Assembly (NCBI RefSeq): GCF_018130615.1
Contig: NZ_JAFCKB010000025.1
Coordinates: forward strand, 55,436 to 119,435
Direction of reading: 5' to 3'
DNA from: Bradyrhizobium manausense
Lineage (GTDB): Bacteria > Pseudomonadota > Alphaproteobacteria > Rhizobiales > Xanthobacteraceae
DNA: 64,000 bases
Below the pieces are notes generated by a model that saw nothing but the letters and a program-made list of their open reading frames with translations, searched no databases and had not been told where the DNA came from. Position 1 is the stretch's first letter; each line of letters begins with the position of its first letter. The position numbers and the translations under genes are program-made. This document shows, piece by piece, positions 25,100 to 33,535 of the stretch.

Positions 25100-26548
25100 A
25101 TGGACGTCAGTCTTCTCATCAATGGCCAGGATCAGGCCGCTTCGACCGGCAAGGTGTTCGAGCGTCGCAATCCGCTGTCGCAGGAGGTCGCAAGCCGTGC
25201 GGCCGCCGCGACGGCGTCCGACGCCGACGCCGCGGTGGCGGCAGCCTCCGCCGCGCTTGCCTCGTGGTCGGCGCTCGGCCCGAATGCGAGACGTAGCCTT
25301 CTGCTGAAGGCTGCCGATGCATTGGATGCCAAGCGCGACGCCTTCATCAAGATCATGATGGCGGAGATCGGCACGACCGAGGTCTGGTCGGCCTTCAACG
25401 TCAAGCTTGCCACCGGCATGCTGCGGGAAGCAGCCTCGCTGACCACGCAGATCGCGGGCGAAGTGATCCCATCCGACAAGCCTGGATGCATTGCCATGTC
25501 CGTTCGCCAGCCGGCCGGCGTGTGTCTCGGCATCGCGCCGTGGAATGCGCCGATCATTCTCGGCGTCCGCGCCGTGGCGACGCCGCTCGCCTGCGGCAAC
25601 ACGGTCGTGCTCAAGGCCTCCGAGATCTGCCCGGGAACCCACCGGCTGATCGGCGAGGTCTTCAAGGATGCCGGCTTTCCGCCCGGTGTCGTCAACGTCG
25701 TGACCAATGCACCGGCCGATGCGCCGGCGTTGGTCGAGCGTCTTATCGCCAATCCCGCCGTGCGGCGGATCAACTTCACAGGCTCGACCCGCGTCGGCCG
25801 CGTCATCGCCGAGCTTGCCGGACACCACCTCAAGCCGGTGCTGCTCGAGCTCGGCGGCAAGGCGCCGCTGGTCGTGCTCGACGATGCCGATCTCGATGCG
25901 GCCGTCGCGGCCGTGGCGTTCGGTGCCTTCATCAACCAGGGCCAGGTCTGCATGTCGACCGAGCGCGTGATCGTGGACGAGGCGGTGGCGGCGTCCTTTG
26001 TCGAGAAGCTCGCGAAGAAAGCGAGCGCGCTGCCGGCCGGTGACCCGCGCTCCGGCCCGGTGGTGGTCGGCTCGATGATCGACGAAGCCCCGGCCAAGCA
26101 TGTCGTTGGGCTGATCGACGACGCGATCGGCAAGGGCGCCGTCAAGCTCGCGGGCGGCGAGCGCGCCGGCACGGTCGTGCCGGCAACCGTGCTCGACCGC
26201 GTCGTGCCCGGCATGCGCATCTACACCGAGGAGAGTTTTGGCCCGGTCGTCTCGGTGATCCGCGCGAGCGGCGTGGACGATGCCGTGCGGCTGGCCAACG
26301 ATACCGAATACGGCCTCTCGGCCGCCGTGTTCGGCCGCGATGTGGCGCGGGCGCTGACGGTGGCGCAGCGGATCGAAAGCGGCATTTGCCACGTCAACGG
26401 CCCGACCGTGCATGACGAAGCACAGATGCCGTTCGGCGGCGTGAAGGGATCTGGCTACGGCCGTTTCGGCGGACAGGCCGGAATCGCCGAATTCACTGAT
26501 CTGCGCTGGATCACCATCGAGACGCAGGCTCAGCACTATCCGTTTTGA
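25100..26548 (+). CDS. NAD(P)-dependent aromatic aldehyde dehydrogenase
   Basis: 482-residue aldehyde dehydrogenase that oxidises an aldehyde to its acid. Seen are the cofactor loop GIAPWNAPIILGVRAVATPLACGN, the FTGSTRVGRVIAELAG turn, the general base Glu in LLELGGKAPLVVLDDADLDA and the nucleophile Cys in NQGQVCMSTERV, then MPFGGVKGSGYGRFGG at the end. The GQVCMST active-site pattern and overall sequence are closest to salicylaldehyde/vanillin/benzaldehyde dehydrogenases. It starts 27 bp after the transporter stop and is followed by benzoylformate decarboxylase, whose product is an aromatic aldehyde, so the two consecutive steps are encoded side by side. Confidence 0.9.
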   Translation: MDVSLLINGQDQAASTGKVFERRNPLSQEVASRAAAATASDADAAVAAASAALASWSALGPNARRSLLLKAADALDAKRDAFIKIMMAEIGTTEVWSAFNVKLATGMLREAASLTTQIAGEVIPSDKPGCIAMSVRQPAGVCLGIAPWNAPIILGVRAVATPLACGNTVVLKASEICPGTHRLIGEVFKDAGFPPGVVNVVTNAPADAPALVERLIANPAVRRINFTGSTRVGRVIAELAGHHLKPVLLELGGKAPLVVLDDADLDAAVAAVAFGAFINQGQVCMSTERVIVDEAVAASFVEKLAKKASALPAGDPRSGPVVVGSMIDEAPAKHVVGLIDDAIGKGAVKLAGGERAGTVVPATVLDRVVPGMRIYTEESFGPVVSVIRASGVDDAVRLANDTEYGLSAAVFGRDVARALTVAQRIESGICHVNGPTVHDEAQMPFGGVKGSGYGRFGGQAGIAEFTDLRWITIETQAQHYPF

Positions 26549-26582
26549 TTGCGTTGGACGAAGCACCCAGGGAAAGCGGCCA

Positions 26583-28205
26583 ATGAACTCAAAAATCCTG
26601 ACGGTTCGGGAAGCGACCCTCGGTGTGCTTCGTTCCTTCGGCGTCGATCGCGTCTTCGGCAATCCGGGTTCGACAGAGCTCGCTTTTCTCGGCGACTGGC
26701 CCGATGACATCGACTATGTGCTCGGCCTGCAGGAAGGCTGCGTGGTCGGCATGGCCGATGGCTACGCGCAGGCGACGGGGCGCCCCGCCTTCGTCAACCT
26801 GCACTCGGCGGCCGGGCTCGGTCACGCACTCGGCAACCTCTTCACGGCATTTCGCAACAAGACGCCGATGGTCGTCACGGCGGGGCAGCAGGCACGCAAC
26901 CTGCTGCGGATGCGACCTTATCTCTTTGCCGAGGACGCCGAACAGTTTCCAAAGCCCTATGTGAAATGGAGCGCGGAACCTGCGCGCGCCGAGGATGTGC
27001 CCGCGGCGATTGCGCAGGCCTTCCTGACCGCCACGCAGCATCCGCGCGGCCCGACATTCGTGTCGGTGCCGTCGGATGATTGGGCCCGACCCGCATCGCG
27101 CCCGCCCGCCAGGCGCATCGCGACGGAGTTTGCGCCTGACTCGGCGGCGATCGTTCGGCTTGGCACGGCGATCGCCGCTGCGAAGAGGCCGGCCTTTGTG
27201 GTTGGTCCCGAAGTCGATCGCAACGGTTGTGTCGATGCGATGGTCGCCGTGGCCGAGCGGGCGAAGGCGGCCGTATGGGCAAGCCCGATGTCGAGCCGGT
27301 CGAGCTTTCCGGAACTGCACCCACAATTTTCCGGCTTCCTGCCCGCCTCGCCCGGAGGCCTCGCCCACGCCTTGCGCGACGCCGATTTGATCGTCGTGTT
27401 CGGTGCGCCGGTGTTCACCTTCCATGTCGAGGGACAATGCGACCTGCTCGACGATGGAACGCCCGTTTGGCAGGTCACGGATGACCCGACCGAGGCGGCG
27501 TCCGCGGCGACCGGCGACACCATCATCAGCACACTTCCCAAGGCGGTCGAAGCATTGCTGTCGGCGTTGCCTCACACCATCGCGCGAGAGGCAGCTGCCG
27601 GCCGCCCGCGACCCGTCGTTCCCGCCGCGACGAATCCGATTCCGTCTGCCTATGCCTTGAGCCGGCTGGCAGCGCTGATGCCGGCGGACGCGATCGTGGT
27701 GGAGGAAGCACCGTCGCACCGTCCCGCCATTCAAACCTTCCTGCCGCGGCCGGGCGCGGACAGCTTTTACACCATGGCAAGCGGCGGGCTTGGCTATAGC
27801 GTGCCGGCATCAGTTGGTGTAGCGCTGGCGCGCCCTGGCCGCCGCACTGTGTGCCTGGTTGGCGATGGATCGGCGATGTACTGCATTCAGGCGATCTGGA
27901 CCGCTGCACAACGCAAGCTGCCCATCACTTTCGTGGTCCTGAACAATTCCGGCTATGGCGCGATGCGTGCCTTCAGCCGGCTCATGCAGGCCCATCGCCC
28001 GCCCGGGATCGATCTTCCCGAGATCGATTTCGTGGCCCTGGCCAACGGGCTTGGTTGCCCCGGCAAGCGCGTCACCGATGTAGCGGACCTTGACCACATG
28101 CTCGATGAGGCCTTGGCGTCACATGGGCCCGCCCTGGTCGACATCACGGTCGATCCGACAATCTCAGACCTTTTTGCGTCTGCCCCATCTCATGGAGTTG
28201 AGTGA
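26583..28205 (+). CDS. mdlC: Benzoylformate decarboxylase, ThDP-dependent
   Basis: Decarboxylates an aromatic 2-oxoacid (benzoylformate) to the aldehyde. The 540-residue protein follows the P. putida enzyme closely: S30 in GNPGSTELAFL (equivalent to catalytic S26), the ThDP-activating E51 in LGLQE, H74 in FVNLHSAAGLGHALGNL (H70) and the second catalytic His in FGAPVFTFHVEG (H281). The diphosphate site VGDGSAMYCIQAIWTAAQRKLPITFVVLNNSGYGAMR carries the GDG...NN motif. All catalytic residues are intact, so activity is expected; a ring-substituted substrate (hydroxy or methoxy) is quite possible. Last gene of the aromatic run, converging with a small membrane-protein gene. Confidence 0.9.
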   Translation: MNSKILTVREATLGVLRSFGVDRVFGNPGSTELAFLGDWPDDIDYVLGLQEGCVVGMADGYAQATGRPAFVNLHSAAGLGHALGNLFTAFRNKTPMVVTAGQQARNLLRMRPYLFAEDAEQFPKPYVKWSAEPARAEDVPAAIAQAFLTATQHPRGPTFVSVPSDDWARPASRPPARRIATEFAPDSAAIVRLGTAIAAAKRPAFVVGPEVDRNGCVDAMVAVAERAKAAVWASPMSSRSSFPELHPQFSGFLPASPGGLAHALRDADLIVVFGAPVFTFHVEGQCDLLDDGTPVWQVTDDPTEAASAATGDTIISTLPKAVEALLSALPHTIAREAAAGRPRPVVPAATNPIPSAYALSRLAALMPADAIVVEEAPSHRPAIQTFLPRPGADSFYTMASGGLGYSVPASVGVALARPGRRTVCLVGDGSAMYCIQAIWTAAQRKLPITFVVLNNSGYGAMRAFSRLMQAHRPPGIDLPEIDFVALANGLGCPGKRVTDVADLDHMLDEALASHGPALVDITVDPTISDLFASAPSHGVE

Positions 28206-28247
28206 AGACAGCCCGCAGGCGACATTGCGTTGCAAGGGCAGGAGCGC

Positions 28248-28562
28248 TCAGCGGCTGTCCCGCGGCGCTTTGGGCCGGTCACTGAGGCTGCCGGTGGCGA
28301 TGTCGGGCTCGCAACTGGCTTTGCCGCGTCCCTCCGCCTGGCAGCGATAGACGCTGCCAGTGAGACGATCCACCAGCCACATGTTCTCGTCGGTTGGAGC
28401 TTCGAGGCCGACATAGCGGCTGGTGAGCCCCGTGATCAACGTCGAGAGCAGGATCGCCACCGCAATCATCGCCGCACCGATATAGATGGGCATGGCGTTC
28501 AGAGACACGGTCCGGTCCGGCGGGCCATTACGATAGAACTGATAATCACTCGGCCTCGGCAC
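28248..28562 (-). CDS. Small single-span membrane protein, unknown function
   Basis: 104-residue protein with one transmembrane helix (MPIYIGAAMIAVAILLSTLITGL, residues ~24-46). Beyond it lies a soluble part with LTGSVYRCQAEGRGKASCEP, where two Cys could form a disulfide if this side faces the periplasm. I do not recognise a family. ATG at 28562 is used; a start at 28493 would remove most of the N-terminal tail. It converges on the benzoylformate decarboxylase gene (42-bp gap). Coding potential is supported by the hydropathy profile rather than by neighbours. Confidence 0.62.
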   Translation of the reverse strand: MPRPSDYQFYRNGPPDRTVSLNAMPIYIGAAMIAVAILLSTLITGLTSRYVGLEAPTDENMWLVDRLTGSVYRCQAEGRGKASCEPDIATGSLSDRPKAPRDSR

Positions 28563-28699
28563 TGGATGGAACTCGGCTCCCCCGTCTGCGGTGTCTGATG
28601 AAGGGTGTCTGCTAGGCGCGCATCTGGCCGATTTCTTGTTCGTGAGCAGGCCGTGCGGCGACGGCTTTGCGACGAACGGTGTGCAAGGGTTTCCCTAAC

Positions 28700-28728
28700 G
28701 AAAAGGCGGCCCGAACCGGGGCGCCTTT
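28700..28728 (-). terminator. Rho-independent terminator of the caspase-like gene
   Basis: Arms AAAGGCGGCCCG (28702-28713) and CGGGGCGCCTTT (28717-28728) pair with one mismatch; on the minus strand the hairpin runs into TTTTCGTT. It lies 15 bp after the stop at 28743. Confidence 0.7.
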
Positions 28729-28742
28729 CGCTTGCCTGCCGC

Positions 28743-30155
28743 TCAGCGGCGGCCGAACAACCCGCCCATCATACCGCCGAACAAACCGCCGGGGCCGCCC
28801 ATCGGACCGCTACCACCGCCGCTATAGTGGCGCCGGCCGCCACCACCGGAGGACCGACGACGCGCCGGCTCATCGTCTGCCTGTTCGGATGAAGCCGCGC
28901 GGGTCGAGACGATCTCCGACAACAGCGCCTTGTGCTGGAGCTTGTTCAGATAACCGGTTGCGGGATAGCCGCGTGCCGCCTGCCACCGCTTCATCACGGA
29001 ACGGGTCTCCTCGTCGAACGCGCCCGTCGTCTTGACGTCGAAGCCGAGCCCGGTGAGGCGGCGCTGCACGTCGCGGCGCTGGCTCTTGTCCAAACCGATC
29101 TGGTCTTCGGACACCTGATTGGCTTCGTCGGTAAACGTCGCGGGATCGATCCCGGCCGAGAGGTTGCGGGTGGTGTTGGACGGTCCATCCTGCAACGCCG
29201 CGATACGGGCGAGCGCGATCGATTTGAAGGTGCCGTTCGGATAGTTCGTGAGATAAGCGTTGAGCTCCTCGACCTTGTTGGAATCCTTGATCGAGCGCCA
29301 GAACTCGAGCTCGACATCGGAGCCTTGCCTGGTCGCGGACGACACCGGCGCGTTCGATGTATCGACCGTGGCCACAGCGGGCGTGCCAACCGGATTGAGG
29401 TAGACGTTGCCGGTGAGGTTGGTGTGCCCCCAGGGCAATTGTCCCTTGTTGGTCTCGTCACTGACCTGGGCGCGGACCTTGGTCATCGCTTGCTGGATCT
29501 CGATCCCGGGCTGGGCAATGTTGGCGACCAGCGCACGGGTGAACGGGCTGTTGGTGCCAGCCTCGCCGTCGAGCGCGGTCTGGCCGGGGCCGGTGGCAAA
29601 GGCAATCAGCGTGCCTTCGCCCGACTTCATCTCGGCAAGCCCGGTCTGCACGTTGACCGAACGCGTCGCCTTGGCCGACCGGATCTTTGCCGCGAACGGG
29701 TTATCACGACAGGCGTCCAGGAACACGAGCTTCACCTTCGCATCCGACATGGTCTGGTCCAGCGTGAGATCGACATTGATCGCCGCGCCGAGCTTGACAT
29801 CCATCTCCGACTTCAGGTCCGCGTCGATCGGCAACAGATAGTTGACGCCGTTCACGGCAATGCCGTGGCCGGCATAGAAGAACACGGCGACATCCGCACC
29901 CTCGCTCTTCTTGCCGAACTCCAGGAGCTTTGCGGTCATGGCATCGCGGCTGAGGTTCGCACCCTCGACGACATCGAAACCGACGTTGCGCAGCACTCTC
30001 GCCATCGCCTTGGAATCGATCGCGGGATTAGGGAGCTGCGGGACATTCTTGTAGGCGGCGTTGCCGACCACGAAGGCGACGCGCTTGTCCGCGAGAGCCG
30101 CATCGCCGCTGACGATGAATGCTGCGATTGAAATTGCTGCGATCAAGAAGCGCAT
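28743..30155 (-). CDS. Secreted caspase-like peptidase with peptidoglycan-binding domain
   Basis: 470-residue exported protein of the C14 (orthocaspase) family. A Sec signal occupies residues 1-22 (ends DAALA). The p20-like domain runs to ~250 with the catalytic dyad intact: H97 in FFYAGHGIAV and C149 in LVFLDACRDNP, the latter followed by acidic residues of the P1 pocket type that prefers Arg/Lys. A linker with an EFWRSIKDSNKVEELNAYLTNYP tetratricopeptide-like helix (~280-320) leads to a PG_binding_1 domain (~355-415, VQRRLTGLGFDVKTTGAFDEETRSV) and a Gly-rich tail of ~45 residues. Start at ATG 30155 with GGGGAG upstream. It is divergent from the OmpA-like gene; TGTGA-N6-TCAC lies ~95 bp before its start. 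Substrate unknown. Confidence 0.88.
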   Translation of the reverse strand: MRFLIAAISIAAFIVSGDAALADKRVAFVVGNAAYKNVPQLPNPAIDSKAMARVLRNVGFDVVEGANLSRDAMTAKLLEFGKKSEGADVAVFFYAGHGIAVNGVNYLLPIDADLKSEMDVKLGAAINVDLTLDQTMSDAKVKLVFLDACRDNPFAAKIRSAKATRSVNVQTGLAEMKSGEGTLIAFATGPGQTALDGEAGTNSPFTRALVANIAQPGIEIQQAMTKVRAQVSDETNKGQLPWGHTNLTGNVYLNPVGTPAVATVDTSNAPVSSATRQGSDVELEFWRSIKDSNKVEELNAYLTNYPNGTFKSIALARIAALQDGPSNTTRNLSAGIDPATFTDEANQVSEDQIGLDKSQRRDVQRRLTGLGFDVKTTGAFDEETRSVMKRWQAARGYPATGYLNKLQHKALLSEIVSTRAASSEQADDEPARRRSSGGGGRRHYSGGGSGPMGGPGGLFGGMMGGLFGRR

Positions 30156-30249
30156 GATCAATCTCCCCTGATCCAAACTTCTTCGCTGCTCTCGGATCAG
30201 CTCGAGCCGATCCGATGAGAGCAACCTGATCCAGTTCACGACAACGTAC

Positions 30250-30265
30250 TGTGATCTGGATCACC
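30250..30265. promoter_or_regulatory. CRP/FNR-type site near the caspase-like gene
   Basis: TGTGATCTGGATCACC: GTGATC-TG-GATCAC is a perfect inverted repeat and fits the TGTGA-N6-TCACA consensus with one mismatch. It lies 95 bp upstream of the ATG at 30155. Confidence 0.5.
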
Positions 30266-30581
30266 CGGGGATTTCTGCTGCTCGAACCGAGCTGAGAGTC
30301 GCTGCGACGGTTGCTTTTCGGGCTGCTGACGCAGCGGGCAATAACGGCTGGTGACGAGCAATAGCGGGAGATTGTACCCACGTCGGCCGTGAGTCCAGCA
30401 GTTCGCTGGAAACGATGTCGAAAGACGTGCAGGCTTTGCACGCTGCTTTCGAGGATCGGATGAGACAGCGTTACTTCCTGACGCGGGCATCGTGCGGCAC
30501 CGGGCGGTAGGCCGCTGCCGCTGGCTGGATGCCGACCGGCACCGGCGCTAAGATACGTGTGGAATTGTGGCCAGTCCTGAA

Positions 30582-30597
30582 TGTGACACGCATCACA
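30582..30597. promoter_or_regulatory. Consensus CRP-type site upstream of the OmpA-like gene
   Basis: TGTGACACGCATCACA matches the 16-bp TGTGA-N6-TCACA consensus exactly, 71 bp before the ATG at 30669. The rest of the 512-bp divergent region (30156-30668) shows no gene. Confidence 0.6.
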
Positions 30598-30668
30598 TCT
30601 GGCCATTTGAACCTTCCCTATGCTCGCAGCATCAAATCGCCATCAGGCGTCACAGCGAGGATACGACA

Positions 30669-31310
30669 ATGACCCATTTCAATAGGTTTTTTGGATTGCA
30701 GGCGATCACGCTCACCGCCGCGCTGTCGCTGACGGCCGGCCTGGCTTTCGCCGGCGACACGAATGTTTCCACCAACCAGATCCTGGATGCGTTGAAGCCC
30801 AAGCCGATCACCCGCGGCCTGTCCGCCGGTCCGCAGGCCGATCCGACGGCGCAGGCCAAGGAGACGACTTTCCTGAACACGGTGCGCAACCGTCAGACCC
30901 GCTCGCTCTCGATGGGCGAGCGCGAGCAGATCGCCGAACTCGCGGCGACCAAGCCGAACATCGATCTGGAGATCCAGTTCGACTACAACTCGGCTGACAT
31001 TGCCAAGACCTCGGTGCCGTCGGTGCAGGCGCTCGGCAAGGCGCTGTCCGATCCGTCGCTGAAGGGCTCGACCTTCGTCGTCGCCGGCCATACCGATGCG
31101 ATCGGCACGGAAGCCTACAACCAGGGCCTCTCGGAACGTCGCGCCGACACGATCAAGAAGTACCTGGTGCAGAACTACGGCCTCAGCGGCAACGATCTCG
31201 TCACCGTCGGCTATGGCAAGACCAAGCTGAAGGACACCGCCAACGGCGCCGACCCGATCAACCGTCGCGTTCAGGTCGTGAACATGGACACCAAGACCGC
31301 TTCGAAGTAA
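30669..31310 (+). CDS. OmpA-family peptidoglycan-associated exported protein
   Basis: 213-residue exported protein with a signal peptide (ends AGLAFA, residue ~28), a ~70-residue linker, and a C-terminal OmpA-like domain that binds peptidoglycan non-covalently. The domain runs from IDLEIQFDYNSADI to the end, with VVAGHTDAIGTEAYNQGLSERRADTIKKYL carrying the conserved Asp and Arg that hold the diaminopimelate, and INRRVQVVNM as last strand. No lipobox and no N-terminal barrel, so it is probably a soluble periplasmic or peripherally attached protein. GAGGA precedes the ATG. It is divergent from the caspase-like gene, which also carries a peptidoglycan-binding domain, and both have CRP-type sites in front. 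Confidence 0.88.
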   Translation: MTHFNRFFGLQAITLTAALSLTAGLAFAGDTNVSTNQILDALKPKPITRGLSAGPQADPTAQAKETTFLNTVRNRQTRSLSMGEREQIAELAATKPNIDLEIQFDYNSADIAKTSVPSVQALGKALSDPSLKGSTFVVAGHTDAIGTEAYNQGLSERRADTIKKYLVQNYGLSGNDLVTVGYGKTKLKDTANGADPINRRVQVVNMDTKTASK

Positions 31311-31325
31311 TTGCAGCAACCGACA

Positions 31326-31361
31326 GGCCGCCTGCCGCGACAACGGCGGGCGGCCTTCTTT
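31326..31361 (+). terminator. Rho-independent terminator of the OmpA-like gene
   Basis: GGCCGCCTGCCG (31326-31337) pairs with CGGCGGGCGGCC (31344-31355) with one G-T pair, followed by TTCTTT, 16 bp after the stop. Confidence 0.85.
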
Positions 31362-31363
31362 GG

Positions 31364-32740
31364 TCAGATCCAGCTCTGAAACAACATCAGCCGGTTGAAG
31401 GTTTGCATCGACGTGCCGATGAAGGCCGCAGAGATCGGCAGCATCACCGCAAAGCCGATCGCGGCGACGCCGACATAGGCCCACAACAGCCAGCGCGGCT
31501 GATCCTCCTTGTGCAGCACATAGACCAGCGCGAGCGAGGCCGCCGTTGCGGCCGGCAGGTAATAGTAGATGAAGCCCAGCGTCCGCGGCAGCAGCGCCCA
31601 GGCGAGCCAGGGGCCGAAATAGAACGCCGCGATCAAGAACGCATCCCAGCGCCGCGCGAGGATGAAGTCGCGCAGCACGACGACGAGCGCGAGCAGCGCC
31701 GGCCACAGCACCAGCGGATTGCCGAGGAAAACGACCGCCGCGACGTTGTCGTCCGTGGTCTTGTCGAACAGGAACCAGACAGGCCGCGCGAGCAACGGCC
31801 AGGACGGCCACGAGCTCATATAGGTGTGGCCGGCGATCGCAGTGGTGGTGTTGTCGGCAAATATCCGGCGCTGTGCCTCGATCAGATCCGGCAACGACAA
31901 GGCGTAGAGCGGCACGAAGGCGGCGAGATACGTCACGGCGGGCAGCAGCACGAAGCAGAGCACGGCATGATGCGCGCCGAGGTCGGGCCAGAGATCGGGG
32001 CGATACCAGTCGTTCGGCTTGGGATCGGCAAACAACGTCCGCCAACCCTGCATCACGCGAACCATCGCAACGATGACGATGCAGACGCCGAGCGGAAACA
32101 GGCCGCTCCATTTGCAGGCAGCGGCGAGACCGAACAGGCTGCCCGCAAGCGCGAACAGGGCCTGCGGCCGCTGCCGTCGAAAACCATGCATGAAGGCGGC
32201 AATTGCGAGCAGGCCGAAGCCGAGCGCAAAGATGTCGAGCATCGCGACGCGCGCCTGCACATAAAGCATCTGGTTGAACGCCGCGATCAGCGCCGCCGCA
32301 ATCGCGGGCCCCTGTGCGGAGAACAGCGCGAGGCCGCAGAGATAAATCGCAACGACCGCGAGCGCACCGAACAGTGTCGCCGGATAGCGCCAACCCAGCG
32401 CATTGTCGCCGAATGTCGCGATCGACGCCGCGATCAGCTCTTTAGCCAGTGGCGGATGCATCGGATTGAGCATCGGCTGCGATGGTTCGGAGCCCAGCAT
32501 CTGCCGCGCCGCCGGCACGTAATGCACCTCGTCGAAGACGAACTTTTCCGGCGTCGCCAGACCGATCAGCAGCGCAAGATGCGCAGCTAGGAAAATCGCG
32601 ACAGCGATCACTGTGCTTCGCGACACCTTCGGAACCACGTGTGCTTCAAGCGACTGCTGTGGGACTATTTTGCGTGGCAAATCTGCGTCACCGCGAATAA
32701 AAAATAACTCGGCCGATCCATTGAACGCATTCTGCCGCAA
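31364..32740 (-). CDS. PMT-type (GT39) membrane glycosyltransferase
   Basis: Polytopic membrane protein of 458 residues in the dolichyl-phosphate-mannose protein mannosyltransferase superfamily, which transfers sugar from a polyprenyl-phosphate donor to an acceptor on the outer side of the inner membrane. The first periplasmic loop carries the catalytic DE motif in KFVFDEVHYVPAARQML, and MHPPLAKELIAASIATFG follows as in bacterial PMTs; about ten further hydrophobic helices lie between residues 100 and 450. Start at ATG 32740 is tentative; an in-frame later start near VSRSTVIAVAIFLAAHLAL would also be membrane-compatible. It is divergent, with a 91-bp gap, from the FecR/beta-barrel pair, one of which has a Pro-Ser linker that could be a protein acceptor. 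Lipid or polysaccharide acceptors are equally possible. Confidence 0.8.
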   Translation of the reverse strand: MRQNAFNGSAELFFIRGDADLPRKIVPQQSLEAHVVPKVSRSTVIAVAIFLAAHLALLIGLATPEKFVFDEVHYVPAARQMLGSEPSQPMLNPMHPPLAKELIAASIATFGDNALGWRYPATLFGALAVVAIYLCGLALFSAQGPAIAAALIAAFNQMLYVQARVAMLDIFALGFGLLAIAAFMHGFRRQRPQALFALAGSLFGLAAACKWSGLFPLGVCIVIVAMVRVMQGWRTLFADPKPNDWYRPDLWPDLGAHHAVLCFVLLPAVTYLAAFVPLYALSLPDLIEAQRRIFADNTTTAIAGHTYMSSWPSWPLLARPVWFLFDKTTDDNVAAVVFLGNPLVLWPALLALVVVLRDFILARRWDAFLIAAFYFGPWLAWALLPRTLGFIYYYLPAATAASLALVYVLHKEDQPRWLLWAYVGVAAIGFAVMLPISAAFIGTSMQTFNRLMLFQSWI

Positions 32741-32831
32741 CTGTCACTAAGCTAACGCTCGTCTCGCGCCGCTTGTGATAATTCTGCCACAACACAAGCG
32801 TTCGCGATCAGGGACCTCGATCGGTTGCGAA

Positions 32832-33533
32832 ATGGGTTTACGTTTTCTGCTTTTCCCCGCTCTGCTGTCGACCGCACTGTGCGCTGCGCCTTGTGCGCAG
32901 GCCCAGACGCGCGTCGGCGAAGCCGTCCTGGTCCAAAACGAGGTGGTCCGCGTCGCCGCGAGCTCGACGCCGATCAATGTCGGCGACAGCATGCTGCGCG
33001 ACGAAACCGTACGCACAGGTGCCGACAGCGCAGCGCGCTTCGTCATGGCCGACAGCACCAACCTGTCGCTCGGCCCGAGTGCGACGCTGAAGCTCGACCG
33101 CACCGTCTTCAACGACGAGCACAGCTATCGCGACGTCGCGATCCGCATGACCACCGGCGCCTTCCGCTTCGTCACCGGACATTCGGAGAAGACCGCCTAC
33201 AAGATCACGACACCGCTCGCGACCATCGGCGTCCGCGGCACCACGCTCGACATCCTGTCCCAGCGCGGCCGCTCGGTCGTGGTGCTTCAGGAGGGCGCAG
33301 CCAGCGTCTGCACGCTGAACTTCCAGTGCATTCAGTTCACCCAGCCGGGCGATACTGCGGTCATCACGTCGGCCGGCGGCAAGGTCTCCATCACCAAGAC
33401 CAACACACCGCCCTGGACCTTCGCCGCCAACTGCGCCGCGAATGCCGGGCTTTGCGCCGTCAATCAATATGCTGACGCCTCACCGACCATCACTCCCGCC
33501 GTCCATGACGACGGCATGCTGTGCGGGCGCTGA
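32832..33533 (+). CDS. Exported FecR-domain protein
   Basis: 233-residue exported protein with a Sec signal (ends PCAQA, residue ~24) and a single FecR domain. The domain reads VGDSMLRDETVRTGADSAARFVMADSTNLSLGPSATLKLDR, then FRFVTGHSEKTAYKITTPLATIGVRGTTLDI, the usual beta-strand pattern of FecR. Unlike true FecR anti-sigma regulators it has no membrane helix, no N-terminal sigma-binding part, and no sigma-factor gene nearby, so a structural or ligand-binding role outside the cytoplasm is more likely. After the domain come five Cys (CTLNFQC, NCAANAGLC, LCGR), suggesting disulfides. Start ATG 32832. Its stop lies two bases before the beta-barrel gene, so the two are coupled. Confidence 0.83.
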   Translation: MGLRFLLFPALLSTALCAAPCAQAQTRVGEAVLVQNEVVRVAASSTPINVGDSMLRDETVRTGADSAARFVMADSTNLSLGPSATLKLDRTVFNDEHSYRDVAIRMTTGAFRFVTGHSEKTAYKITTPLATIGVRGTTLDILSQRGRSVVVLQEGAASVCTLNFQCIQFTQPGDTAVITSAGGKVSITKTNTPPWTFAANCAANAGLCAVNQYADASPTITPAVHDDGMLCGR

Positions 33534-33535
33534 CG

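Noticed and set aside
24344-26710. 788-codon minus-strand open frame
   Set aside because: Covers the transporter and aldehyde dehydrogenase in antisense; both of these have full family motifs.
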